Positions 1-10,600 of a stretch of DNA of 64,000 bases are shown here, piece by piece. Made by a program: the position numbers and the translations under genes. The notes under the pieces are model-generated. The model was not told the DNA's origin. It worked only from the letters and a program-made list of their open reading frames with translations, and made no database searches. Positions within the stretch are counted from its first letter, which is position 1. The number at the start of each line of letters is the position of its first letter. Source of the stretch: Moniliophthora roreri (lineage: Eukaryota; Basidiomycota; Agaricomycetes; Agaricales; Marasmiaceae); NCBI GenBank assembly GCA_001466705.2, contig LATX02000175.1, positions 434,001 to 498,000 on the forward strand, given 5' to 3'.

Positions 1-2161
1 GGTGGTATGTAGGATGGTTGCTGTAAGTATGCTGGGTAATTGCCCTGAGCTTGGTATGCCATCTGGGGTATAAACATGGCCGCCTCTCTCTTCCGCCTGT
101 GACGACGGAAAAATAGAAGTGCAACAATGAGAGCAATGAGAGCAACACCTCCCAATGCGCCACCAACGGCGGCGCCGACGTTGACGCTAGACCTGAAGCG
201 AAGTTTGATGAGAAATTAAGCTGGACAATGGCGATGTATACAAACTTTGGTTGAGATTCGGGGTTGGGCTATAAGAAAAAATTCATTAGACGTTTGTTCC
301 TCCCTGATGAGAGGGTCAACTTACGCCTCCGGTGTTGGTCCCTGTAGGTCCAGCGACGATAGTATTTGCTGTTGTGGATCCATTTCCACCATCACCGACC
401 GTGAACTGTAGCATGAACAACTTCAGTAAAGAATCAAACTGAATAGATGCAGATGAGACTCACATATATCGCGTCATTAACCGCGCCATGCTGGGCCACA
501 GGTAAAACTACGGGGTAATGGTTTGCTGTCAGTGCAATAGATGAAAGTCTGTAGAACCCAGCAGGCAGTCCATTTGTGATATTGGTCGTAAGAATCCCGT
601 TCTCATCCGTCTCTATTAGTGCTGTGGATACGGCAATCTTTCGTGGATCAGTGACGCTTGTTTGGTTAATCGCAGTCAGTGCCTCTATCACGATGCGTGA
701 ATATCCAAAAATCGAGCCATCGAACCCAATTTCTTGGGGTGCGGAGAGGTAGCAGGTGTTGGGATCCGTCATTGCTTGTCTCATGTTGCGAAAGTTCAGC
801 TTCACAAGGAAAGGAGTATTTGGTGGAAGAGAGTCGCCGTGCTTTGGAGCTTGGAATTTGTGTGAAGGCATTGTATCCTGTGGTGGTATGACGCCTAACG
901 GCGTGGGGCTACATGAGCCGCTACCCAGTTGTCTACCATTAGTGAGAGGAGTGTTGCCGTCGAGAAGGCAGAAGTTGATAAAGTTATTGATTGATGTCAA
1001 GGACCCAACTTGGCCTGCGATAACGTGAATAAGAGGTAATTCGTCAACGACAGTGGGAAATTTACTTCTCTCAGGCGGATCCTGGCCATCCGATGCAAAT
1101 CCAGTCGCAATGACAGACTGACTCAGAGTCGTCGAGTTCTGGATTGACGCATCGGTACTTGGATCAGTGGTGTTGATTGATGCTCTACCAGTTTGGGCGA
1201 GAGGAACGGACGACCCCAGTGTAGAGCCGCGAGGTGGTAGCCCATCGTTGGTAGCTGTAAACTGTCGAGATAGTCAGTGCCCACAACGATTTGCCGTCGA
1301 TGCAGAAACTCACATAGACAACATCGTCTATTGCACCGTGCTGAAGCACTGGTACCAGAATTGAATGATGGTTCGCCGTCTGTATAGCTGAGGACAACCG
1401 ATAGAATCCTTCCTGCAGCCCATTAGAAACGTTAACAGTCCATACGCCATTGGATGCTGGTTCGGATATGCCTTTGTAAAAAGCAAATACTTTGGGATCG
1501 AGTGGAGCAGTCTGATCAAGAGAATTCATCCTCTCAATCACAATTGCACCGTGTCCATTGACCATCCCTTGAGAGCTCAGTTGTTGTGGTGCTCCAAGAT
1601 AATTGGCCTGTGCATTGACGAAGAGGCCAGTGTTCATGTTGTTCACGGCGAGAGACACGATGAGGTCTGATTCTGCTTTCACAATTACACCATTGGTTGG
1701 GAATTGAAACTTGACGGAGGGCATTCGATCGATAGAGCCAATTTGACCCATTGGAGCGGGATTGCACGAGCCGGTTGTGATTTGTTTGCCATCGGTAAGG
1801 GGTAGATTCACGGTGGCGCAGAAGTTGATGAAATTGTTCACGGATACAAGTGAAGAATCAAAGTCTGAATGGACTAAGTGAGATCAACATACTATGTGGA
1901 ATTTTGGCCAACTCACTTGAAGATGACGTGGTATCAGAGACAGATGTAATGACTTTGGGATCTAAAGAGAGGGAGGTTTGAGGTCCAGTGGTTTGTCGAC
2001 GTTGGTTTGCACTAAAAATATATTCTCTGAGTGAAAGGAATCGGTCTAACGAAAGGAGGATCAAAGAAAACTTACTGTTTCTCTGTCAAAGAGAAAGTTT
2101 GGGAAGGGGTTGATTCAACGAATGGGCGCCGTGTACCTGCGCACAGTAAGACCAGGAACAT
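1..2161 (-). CDS. Two-domain secreted protein with C-terminal membrane anchor (partial, runs off the left edge)
   Basis: Two related ~190-residue domains lie in tandem, each opening with an NNFINFC motif: one at about 1868-1270, the other at about 1000-440. Both share a MPSxKFxxP block, an APQ block, an IVIE block, GFYRLSS and ANHxxxxxPVxQHGAxxDxxYVS. A Ser/Thr-rich linker (about 1260-1030) joins them. After the second domain comes a short Gly/Thr-rich stretch, then one hydrophobic helix (about 185-120, VGGALGGVALIALIVALLFF) followed by RRHRRKR and a Gln/Tyr/Pro-rich tail leaving the window. This predicts a single-pass cell-surface protein with the domains outside. Single-domain secreted relatives are common in Agaricomycetes and are often mislabelled 'ribosomal protein S17'; I know of no proven function. 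The start is uncertain: the ATG at 2161 gives a short hydrophobic leader (MFLVLLCA) and has an in-frame stop upstream. Introns are likely at 2074-2012, 1896-1869 and after 470. Confidence 0.7.
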
Positions 2162-2295
2162 GAAGAGCAGCTCTATAGCTCACCTTTTCTACGAGAGTGC
2201 TGAACAGCCCGGCGAAGCTGCTTCCCCTCGCTGGGAGGCTGCATTACCATAGTGCATGAAGAGAGTGGGAATGAGAGTGACAGGACGGGAGTCCA

Positions 2296-2558
2296 TCAGA
2301 TGTTGGAGTTGTCCGCCAGTGCCAAGCGCTGCACCATGCATTCATTCATGATTGAATCAACCTTGTAAGTAGTCACTGGGTAACCATCTACGAGGCCTTT
2401 GACAGTGGCAACCCGACAGTATCCCTGCCGCAATTCAAACACGAATTTCTGTCCCTTATAAGTCAAAGACTTGGAAGACTTCTGCATACATTGTTCGCAA
2501 AAACAAAAAATTAGCTACAACCGTACTATAGTCAACGACACTTACCTTAGAAAGATCT
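2296..2558 (-). CDS. Unrecognised small coding fragment, two exons
   Basis: A possible last exon (about 2483-2296) reads SLTYKGQKFVFELRQGYC, then ATVKGLVDGYPVTTYKVDSI, then NECMVQRLALADNSNI and a stop. A canonical intron with gtaagt and gcag ends precedes it, and a short upstream exon encodes VYEDLSK. Upstream of that the frame hits a stop and no convincing start is visible. The peptide is not low complexity and looks like real coding sequence, but I do not recognise the family. It could be a small secreted protein, an eroded gene or chance. Confidence 0.25.
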
Positions 2559-2998
2559 TCATAGACTTTCAGCGTGCATCAAAGATTGGACCCAGTACAT
2601 AGCCGTGATATCCATATCAATAAACAGTGATCGTCGGGTGATACATGTGAACGCAATTACTGTTCAAAGAGGTCTTTCAAGAAATCGGCTGCTTGGAGGG
2701 TTGTTCTTCAGTTATTATAGAGATGGTGGTGAAACTAGTCGAAGTTCGAATGGGGTACCGCACGTACCGAGGTCCGCATCACCATATGTAGTAGGTGCAT
2801 CGCGTCACTCCGTGCGATGCCCCCGAGTGTGCGCTCATTCGGTCAGCGTTCTTGTGGGTCTCAAGGAAACGATCATTGTCCTCAACGTGCACAGGGTATA
2901 TAACAGGTATCCAAAACTCCCTACAGAGACTGAATGGAATGAAATCATATATAGACGACCAAAAATTCCTTCGTGGTGTGGCCCATCCTGGTCTGCCC

Positions 2999-3730
2999 TC
3001 AAACCTTGCAATAGCCGGCACTGTCAGCAATGAAGTTGATACTTCCATCTGGCTGACTCTGTCCTCCTTTGTTGATAGCGTCCGCTTCAGTGTGGCATTT
3101 GGAGAAGAGGGCACACGTCAACTGCGGGCTTCCGTTCTACACAAGGACGTGAGATCAGGAGAGCGACGAGATGAGTTCAGATACCTTTCCGTTAACATCG
3201 TGATAAGTGTTGAAGAACGTACACTCTTCGACGTCGAGGCACATAGTTTTGCAATCTGCATTGCGAATTAGCTGGCGTCCAGTTTACAAAAGGAGCAGTA
3301 CAAACCATCAACAGTATCGACCAATCCGAAAGTCAGGTAGTCGTCAGCCTGAATGGCACCATCGTAGTCACCGAAAGTCTGCTTCCAGCCATCGCTTGGT
3401 GGAGGGTGGTGGGGTGGCTTCGGGCAATGCAAGCAGAGCGGGAGAAGCTCGAGGAGGCCACAGATAAGCTATCAGAGTGGGATGTCAGGTCATTGTCTGG
3501 GTAGAAAAAGTAGACAGACATACACCGTCTTTCAACCAAGGCAAACCAACGATGACCACAAGGTCGGGGTGATCACCATAGTACCAGCCTGGCTTGCACC
3601 CTGGTTGCCACGGCGGGATTGGCGCGCCATAGTGGTTGGATTTGGACATAGTGCTAGCCAGGTCAGAAGGCGCAGCCAGCGCAGTGGTCGCAATAACAGT
3701 GGCGGCCGCAATAATAGTGGTAAATCGCAT
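2999..3730 (-). CDS. Secreted cysteine-containing protein, PriA / fruit-body-specific protein A type
   Basis: The start at 3730 gives a clear signal peptide (MRFTTIIAAATVIATTALAA). It is followed by HYGAPIPPWQPGCKPGWYYG in exon 1, then an intron opening at gtgtatgtct near 3522. The next exon encodes GWKQTFGDYDGAIQADDYLT and FGLVDTVDG. Later exons encode ADCKTMCLDVEECTFFNTYH, DVNGK, NGSPQLTCALFSKCHTEADA and GGQSQPDGSINFIADSAGYC, with the stop at 2999. The order C-x3-C, CxFFNTYHDVNGKNGS, LTCALF and GGQxQPDGSxxFIxDSxG(Y/W)C is a signature I know from Agaricomycete proteins named after PriA or 'fruit-body specific protein a', sometimes treated as apple/PAN-like. The protein is predicted extracellular with disulfide bonds. 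No catalytic residues are recognised. Splicing into at least four exons is inferred from frame and GT/AG ends. Confidence 0.75.
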
Positions 3731-4699
3731 GATGTTCGTTGTTCGTTGGTTGTGAAAGAACCTCAGAGGAACTGGAGAAAATGAGCTATCGTTGGCGACT
3801 TTTAACGATTCCAGGACATGCGCGAGTCTCGATTTTTGGTACTGAAAATCAAACCAGGTACTCCAGGGCGCGTTATTGCATTTCTGCACTTGAATTATCC
3901 AGTGCAGTCCCTGTTCATACAGGAGAGGAGACATGCGTAGATACCTTGACCCGAGAGAAAAATAGACTCGGCATGAGCAAGAAAACCCCCTGCAATAGAA
4001 TTCGCCATCGTCCAGACCAGGAGAACGAAGGATGATATGAAGGCACCGTTAAGTCCGTCAAAGGTGAGTTGGTGTCATCAGCAGAAGCAGTGGTCTAGAC
4101 GTGGGGCCTTGACTGGGCCTTGATTGGACTGCATTCATGGTGAGAAATCGTCCAATTGGCCTGACAGGACCTCGTGCGGCAGCAGAGCCTGCGTCAGAGT
4201 TAGAGAAGATGTAATCAAATTTCGGGGATCTGACCGAAAATTCTTTGAGATCAGTACGTACGAATCGAAGCTGTGAAAAAACGCACCGCCATTGAACACC
4301 AGTTTTTCCTCTACCTTTGCTACGCGATCCTCACAACCGGTCCCGGTCCCTTTCTTTCTTTCCCTTCTTTCCTGTGAACATCGAACATTGGGTTGACGTC
4401 TAGGGCGATGGCTTCTCCTTCACAATCCTGGATCGAGAGATGTTGTATATAAGTCTTGGGGAGGATCGCATGAGCGCTTCTTGATTTGGTTCCTTGACTT
4501 TGTTCATAGTTCGACTTTACTTTCTCCATAATTATCCAGCGGGCTCTGAGTCGACCAGGCTAGGGAGACTAATCCCGCAGGGTACTCAAACTGAATATCT
4601 CACACTACATTGCACCCGGCCAAGGCGAAATCCGTTTGCATTACATATATTCAGTCAGCTCTTTTTACACGACTACTTTCCATTCATCATTCATAAAGG
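3731..4699. other. Intergenic stretch without a recognised gene
   Basis: Nothing convincing is seen. Open frames here are short and interrupted, and the longest overlaps the poly-G tract of the neighbouring gene. The stretch holds the upstream region of the PriA-like gene and the 3' flank of the reductase gene. Confidence 0.5.
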
Positions 4700-5979
4700 C
4701 TATAATTTAATGACAACTTTTTCTCCACTGACTTTGTTATTTCTCAATAAATCCAGCCCAGTGGCAACGCGATCTTTCAGGGATCCTACAGACTCGTCGA
4801 GAAGTCTGACCTTGTTAGGCTGTATGATCCCAGCTTCCAGGAGTTCAGGGAGTATGCTAGTCATGAGGTTATCGCGCAGATACTCGTTCTTAGGGGGGGG
4901 GGGGGGGGGGGGGGGGGGGTGTTTGAATCAATTGTGACTGTAAAAATACCAAACCCAAACTTACCTCCAGATACAAGAAGGTCCTAACACCAACTATTTT
5001 GGTACCCTTGGGTAACAGGTCGGAGTCGTCTGGCAAAGTCATCACCATCTCCTCCTCTCCTTCGCCACCGCGTACTTTGTTCCCCTTCTTAACAGGTAAA
5101 AGGAGTGCGACCGCTCCTTGAGAGCTGACCACTTTGCTGATCGTCGAGAGAGTGCCTTCGGCGGTTATACAATCAACCGCAAATTCGACCTTGCCTCCAG
5201 AGCTAGAACTCGCTCGCGCGATATCTTCCACCAGGGATGGACTGGAATAATCGAACACAGACTTGGCCCCGAGCTCCTGAAGATATTTATGGTGCCTGCT
5301 TGACGCGGTCGCAATTACGTTCCTGTAACCCGCACTCTTGAGCAGTTGGATTGCGTACTGGCCTGTCGTAGAACCCGCGCCGTAGATTAGAATGGGAGCA
5401 TCCGCGAGAGGTGGCCGTTCGGATACTGGGAATGATTGAGGAATGGGAAAACCTAGGTAAAGTGGGGAGAATAAAGTATTGAAGGCAGTGATAAAATTGT
5501 CTGGAATAGTAGCCGCCGACGCTAGGGATAGTGAAGCTGGAATCTTCAAGGAAATGAGTAATTCTACTAAGGGCTATGATAAAGAAGTCACCTTTGAAAC
5601 TGTAGCCCTTGAAACCAATGAATACTCCTGCATAGATTTTGCAGCATTCCCTTGGAAAGTAAACGCTGTGACCTGCAATATCGAGACGATCAGTTGAAGG
5701 ATCTAGTCGCCTCCGAGTATCACTCACTCTGTCGCCTTTTTTCAAATCTGATACTCCTTTTCCAACCTGGGCCACAGTCCCAGACCCGTTGAACCCAAAG
5801 ACAACCGGAAATTCGCTAACATAATACGCTAAATCATTAACATAGGTATCGAATGCTATCATGGATGCATATTCATTCTTGATCAAGACATCGTCATCCT
5901 TCAGGTGCGAAGGCGTTGAGAGGTCAAGAACGTCGAAATGGCCTTTGGAGATCGTGGCGATAGCTTTGTGGGTCGACAT
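4700..5979 (-). CDS. Zinc-independent medium-chain dehydrogenase/reductase (trans-enoyl reductase type)
   Basis: Fungal MDR protein of the ToxD/enoyl-reductase kind; the family uses NADPH to reduce C=C bonds. The start at 5979 (MSTHKAIATISKG) is preferred over an ATG seven codons upstream because the family normally starts this way. Exon 1 holds the GroES-like half (DDDVLIKNEYASMIAFDTYV, FPVVFGFNGSGTVAQVG, LKKGDRV). An exon with VTAFTFQGNAAKSMQEYSLV and the nucleotide-binding exon with ILIYGAGSTTGQYAIQLLKS follow; GAGSTTGQYA is the Rossmann loop. The final exon (4888-4700) encodes NEYLRDNLMTSILPELLEAG and ends EKVVIKL. Catalytic zinc ligands are not seen. The last intron (4889-4964, 76 nt) contains 27 consecutive C on the coding strand just before its ctaag acceptor. 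The substrate is unknown. Confidence 0.85.
4893..4919. repeat. 27-base G homopolymer (C on the coding strand) inside an intron
   Basis: A run of 27 G on the plus strand. On the minus strand it is a C tract directly before the taag acceptor of the last intron of the reductase gene, so it sits where the polypyrimidine tract belongs. Length errors in sequencing are likely here. Confidence 0.9.
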
Positions 5980-6486
5980 TGATGATAGCAATACATGCAA
6001 ACACCCATTTATACACCAATCTGAGCCGACGTTCGGCCTTACTCAGGCAAAGTTCACAAGTTGACTAATGCATTCAAGTTGACGCATTGATGAGTAAGTG
6101 CTGACAAAAATGAATTGAAATTCGCTACTCACTCTACTTCAGACCCGTTAGTAGCCTCAGCTTGCAACCATTGTTACTTCCCTATCTCTTGCCCTTGACG
6201 AGCGTCGAGAAGCAGACTGCGGAAATGGTGACGAAAACCAATCTATCGCACAGCCACATTTCGCGCCGATGTCCAGACTCAATCAATGAATCATTGAGGT
6301 ACATTCCAAACAACGACCCCTTTTCTATATCCCTGGGACCACGCGTCACCACGCGTCTTATATGAGAGATGTCTCGAATGGAACTCTTGTCCTGAAGGTC
6401 TTGACATCATAGCCCTGATACACTCTTTAAACTCTCTTCGTTATTTTTCGCCCGCACTTCTATACCGCCCATCTCTACGTCAGACT
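5980..6486. other. Intergenic region
   Basis: No gene is seen. It is the upstream region of the minus-strand reductase gene; a TATAAAT-like string lies about 30 bp upstream of its ATG. It may also serve the uncertain plus-strand frame that follows. Confidence 0.4.
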
Positions 6487-7164
6487 TTGAAGCTTTCGAT
6501 GTCCACATCGAACCACCATCTTATCCAAGGAATGGATGAATACCCTGCGAAATCCTCGAAAGAGGGGCATGGGAAAGAGGGGCATGGGAGGCGGCCTTCT
6601 TCGTCGACACAGCAACCGACGAACGGAGACGAACAAGGCCATGCTCAAAATGTGGGACGAATAATCTCTGGAGAGGAGTCTGCGGATGCAAGGTGTCCTA
6701 TGCAGCCTTCAGACAGCGACATCAATGGGGGCCAAAGGATCGCCGTGAAACCTTATGCGAAATCTCCCAGTCGCGGGACCCCGCAACAAGACACACTTAT
6801 GTCCGTCAGCGTCCATGCCCAGGACCAGGCCGTTGGACACGTTCTCCAGCACACCGTGTCATCGCCGAACCATGACACTACACCCTCAAACGCGAATCAG
6901 AAACGGTATAGGCTTGCCGGAAAATCTTCGCGTTCCCTATCGAAAGCACCAAGCCGAAAACGCTCCGACCTATCCCATTCTGGTCAACCACGCCAGTCGA
7001 ATACTAGTGATTTCTGCTATTATGTGCGGGAAGAAGTCGCCATCGTGTCTGCCGTTTCAGCCGGCGACGTGGAAGATCACGATCTGATGCTGGAAGACGT
7101 TGCACACTGTGGGTTACAATGTACTTCTGGGGTGCACGATGTCACTCACAAGTGCCTTGAATAG
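6487..7164 (+). CDS. Hypothetical protein, low complexity
   Basis: An uninterrupted 225-codon frame. A second in-frame ATG at 6499 gives MSTSNHHLIQGM. The product is hydrophilic, rich in Ser, His, Gln and charged residues, with a tandem KEGHGKEGHG and a basic stretch (RSLSKAPSRKRSD). No known domain, signal peptide or membrane segment is visible. Absence of an intron over this length is unusual here. It could be a genuine disordered protein, an exon of a larger gene, or a chance frame. Confidence 0.3.
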   Translation: MKLSMSTSNHHLIQGMDEYPAKSSKEGHGKEGHGRRPSSSTQQPTNGDEQGHAQNVGRIISGEESADARCPMQPSDSDINGGQRIAVKPYAKSPSRGTPQQDTLMSVSVHAQDQAVGHVLQHTVSSPNHDTTPSNANQKRYRLAGKSSRSLSKAPSRKRSDLSHSGQPRQSNTSDFCYYVREEVAIVSAVSAGDVEDHDLMLEDVAHCGLQCTSGVHDVTHKCLE

Positions 7165-7773
7165 CCTTAAACACTCTGACGACACCTAGGAGTAGTCATA
7201 ATCGTACTGATGACCAAAGCATCTGGGATGCATTAGGACTACAGGGTGAGAAACCCAAGTGAGTAACCCTGTGAAGCTAGGTACTGTACAAGGACTAACC
7301 GCGCCGCTCCCCAGTGCAATCAAAGTCACCTTTCATCCTTCCACGAGGCGTAGGAGTCTTCGCGCACGATGCTCATGCTGCGAGCGGTAGTAACAGACCT
7401 GGATCGACAAGAGGGACAGTGATTTGGACAGAAATTATTTAGACTCTTTTTGTGTACATTACAAGTATGTTCTTACCTTCAGGGCTGTAACAATGATGTC
7501 CTGGTGGGAGTTCTTGCCAAGGAATGTCTCGGGTGGGAATTTCCAAAGCTGCACACATCGTGATTTATGTATCCTCATCCTCTTGTTCATCCTGTCATTT
7601 CCCTCGGATTGGAGCCGTTCTGACCATATTCTTGTTACTCGACATCAGAGTTCATTCATTTTCGGAAAACAGCCGTTCTTTGAACGAGATTTTGACCTTG
7701 GATATGGCGGTAGTAGACCGAAGCCTGGACACAGAAACGTATATAATGGCCCAAGAAACGACGAAGCAGAATA
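7165..7773. other. Intergenic region upstream of the aldo-keto reductase
   Basis: Only short or interrupted frames are seen. It probably carries the promoter and leader of the aldo-keto reductase gene. Confidence 0.4.
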
Positions 7774-9233
7774 ATGGCCAACATTTTCAAACCGGCACCA
7801 CCTCCCCCCACCAAGCTAGGCGTTTATCGGACACTCTCATCCCAAGCTGGTGTCAGATTGTCGCCGCTATGCCTAGGAGCAATGGACATTGGAGATAAAT
7901 GGAACGCCATTATGGGAGAAATGGACAAGGAGAGTAGTATCAAGTTGTTGGACGCGTACTTTGACATGGGTGGAAACTTCATCGACACGGCCAATGCGTA
8001 GTATGTCGGCTCATTTGCTTCGAAAGCTTTGGGAGAAACTTACTTCTCTTGCACAGCCAAGAAGAGGCTTTGGAGGAGATTTTGGGAGAATGGATGGAGG
8101 ACCGTGGCATTCGAGATCAGCTCTTTATTGCCACTAAAGTATGTATATCTTACAGTCCATGCATCGGTGTTCTAGTATTCAGTCCCTTACAAACGTGCGG
8201 ATCCCAAAGTCGCACAACAGGTGAACTACATGGGAAACAACGCCAAATCTATGCACATTAGTGTAGAGCAAAGTCTCAAGAAGTTACGTTCGTCGTACAT
8301 TGATCTGCTCTATGTCCATTTTTGGGACTTCGACACTTCTGTTAAAGAAGTCATGGACAGCCTGCACAATCTTGTGGTGTCGGGGAAAGTCATTTATCTG
8401 GTAGGTATCTGACATCCTTCAGTGAACGTATGCTGATCGACACGCCGAAAAGGGCATCTCAAACGCTCCTGCATGGGTAGTTGCTCAAGCAAACCAATAT
8501 GCTCTCGACAATGGAAAGACTCCTTTCTGTGTCTATCAAGCAAGATGGAACGTCATGGACCGTGCTGTCGAAAGAGATATCCTACCCATGGCAAGGGCTT
8601 TTGGTGAGTTCGAATAGACCGTAAAATGGGAGACTCGTGACTGACCACTTCCATCTTTAGGCATGGCCATCGCACCATACTCTGTTTTAGCTGCCGGTAA
8701 ACTACGAACTGATGCTGAAGAACAACGTCGGAAAGAATCTGGCGAAAAGGGTCGGACGCTTTATGACGACCAGTGGGAACGTACTGAAGCAGAAACGAAG
8801 ATGTCTCGCGCTCTTGAAAAGGTCGCTAAAGAAATAGGTGCAAGGAGCATAACTTCTGGTACGATTGCCGGTCCATCTTCAGGTTTTGTAATCTCATACA
8901 TAATTCCTTAGTGGCTATCGCATATGTGATGCAAAAAACGCCATACGTGTTTCCCATCATCGGCGGTCGCAAAGTAGAGAATCTAGTGTCAAATCTGGAG
9001 GCTTTGGACTTGACACTGACCGACGAACAACTTACTTATTTGGAGAGCATACAGCCTCTCGACCTTGGTTACCCTCATTCCACGATGGTGAATGGTCTGC
9101 TTCTCACTATACATCCTGTCGTACTGAGACTTTCTTTTCTTAGAACGACAAGGAGATTAATTTCTTGATCAAGTCGGCTGCTCATACACAAAGAATGCCT
9201 CCTCGACAACCTCTGCGACCAGCAGATCAATAG
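7774..9233 (+). CDS. Aldo-keto reductase, aryl-alcohol dehydrogenase / norsolorinic acid reductase type
   Basis: Seven exons splice to about 382 residues: 7774-8000, 8057-8138, 8176-8400, 8453-8603, 8661-8858, 8912-9087 and 9144-9233. The family reduces aldehydes and ketones with NADPH on a TIM-barrel fold. The tetrad is visible: Asp in [11 protein letters not shown], Tyr at the end of the same motif (split by intron 1), Lys in LFIATKYS, and His in YVHFWDF. NADPH-binding parts are present near the C-terminus ([20 protein letters not shown]). The protein ends LRPADQ. Length and layout match fungal AAD-type enzymes acting on aryl or polyketide-like substrates; the actual substrate cannot be read. 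The gene converges on the SDR gene, with 99 bp between stops. All splice sites are GT-AG and phases agree, so this model is firm. Confidence 0.9.
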
Positions 9234-9332
9234 AAAGGGTTCTATTATTTGCCTCCGGGGTTACAGAGTACAGACGATAGAAGCGACAACTGCAATAGAT
9301 TTGAACCACTTATTCGCATAAAAGACCCCCAT

Positions 9333-10600
9333 TTAAGTTAATCTGTGAGGGAAGAATAACTTCAGAGATTGTCCAAAGTTGATCACGATCATGGAACTTG
9401 CCGTTTGGCCTGTATGGACTGGGTGAGGACTCCGGGGGAAAACATCAACCGCGAGAAACAACGCACCAGTGATAAAACGAGCCTTTTCCGACACCAAGTA
9501 CGAAACTAATCCAGAGACATCGTCTGGTTCTCCGTTGATGCCTAAGGGTGAAGCTTGTGCCATCTAGGTCGGTGTCAGTCTTCTGCATAGTCCCAGCGGT
9601 CAAAATAGTAGTTACGCTTTTTCTGACACTGGTCCCGGGCACAAATTTTGCATTCGATTCTTCTAGATATTCCACTGCCACAATTAACGGATTAGTCGGG
9701 TCTTAAATAAATATAGTAATAACCTTACACATATCGGTTTCGATGGCGCCGGGGGCGTATGCATTCACAGTTATTCCATACGGTCCGAATTCTTTGGCTG
9801 TGAGCAGAATCCTTAATGAGAACATGTCGGACCGCGTACAGGTAAAAGCACTGACAAGCTGTCTGAGTCAAACCTCTGACCGCGAATTTAGTCGAGGAGT
9901 ATGTCGACAGGTGTGCTGATCCTACCAAAGGTTTTGTTTCGGAAATAAGAAACCTCGAAATGAGTGAACAGACCTCGCTTTCCTCCGAGGGAACTCGCGC
10001 CGATTATTCTACCTCCTTCTCCTTGTGCTATCATTTGTTTCGCAGCGTACTTGTAGCAAAGGAAGGTCCCTCGAACGTTCACAGAGAACACTCTGTCAAA
10101 TTCTTCCACCGACTCTATCAATATCGGTTGTGAATTCCTCGGTTGGGTGATTCAAGTTTCAACAAACGTTTTCACCTTCGAGTATGGGCATATATCTTCC
10201 GATACCGGCGTTCGCCACCATCTACCAACCCTTCTCGAGCTGCCCAATACGATAGACTTGTGTACGCACCACATGTAGAGCACCATGTGTTTCCACCACT
10301 TGAGCGACCATATTTTTTACTTCCTCTTCCTTGGACACATCCGCCACATGAACTGAACTACGTCTCTTCATTCCTCTGATTTCATTCGCGACCATGTTTA
10401 GCTTTTCCAAATTATTTTGCAGGTCATTGAGGGCAACATCGAGACCGTCTCGAGCGAGCTGCAGAGCAATTGCTCTACCTATACCCTGTGCTAAAATACG
10501 CATCACAGTTGAACACGAGCAAAATGATCACGACCTTGACAGAAAACGTACCTGCACCCGTTACCAGTGCAACTCTGAGTTTCCCCGTAATACCTGTCAT
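9333..10600 (-). CDS. Short-chain dehydrogenase/reductase (SDR)
   Basis: Starts MTGITGKLRVALVTGA at 10600. The first intron ends at a ttttag acceptor, giving VTGAAQGIGRAIALQLARDG, the classical TGxxxGIG cofactor loop. A second intron sits inside HVMVANAGIGRY (the NAG motif). The active site is complete: Ser in GASSLGGKRG and YxxxK in YSSTKFAVRG. Further exons encode AKEFGPYGITVNAYAPGAIE and SPLGINGEPDDVSGLVSYLV, and the end FITGQTASSMIVINFGQSLK. The C-terminus (LFFPHRLT) is a little unlike the usual VNGG ending. It is a soluble NAD(P)-dependent oxidoreductase; many fungal relatives resemble diacetyl/acetoin reductases, but the substrate is unknown. At least six introns are inferred. Confidence 0.85.

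Noticed and set aside
4494..4937. 147-codon plus frame ending in poly-glycine
   Set aside because: It is the antisense of the reductase's last exon and its intronic C tract; glycine comes only from the homopolymer.
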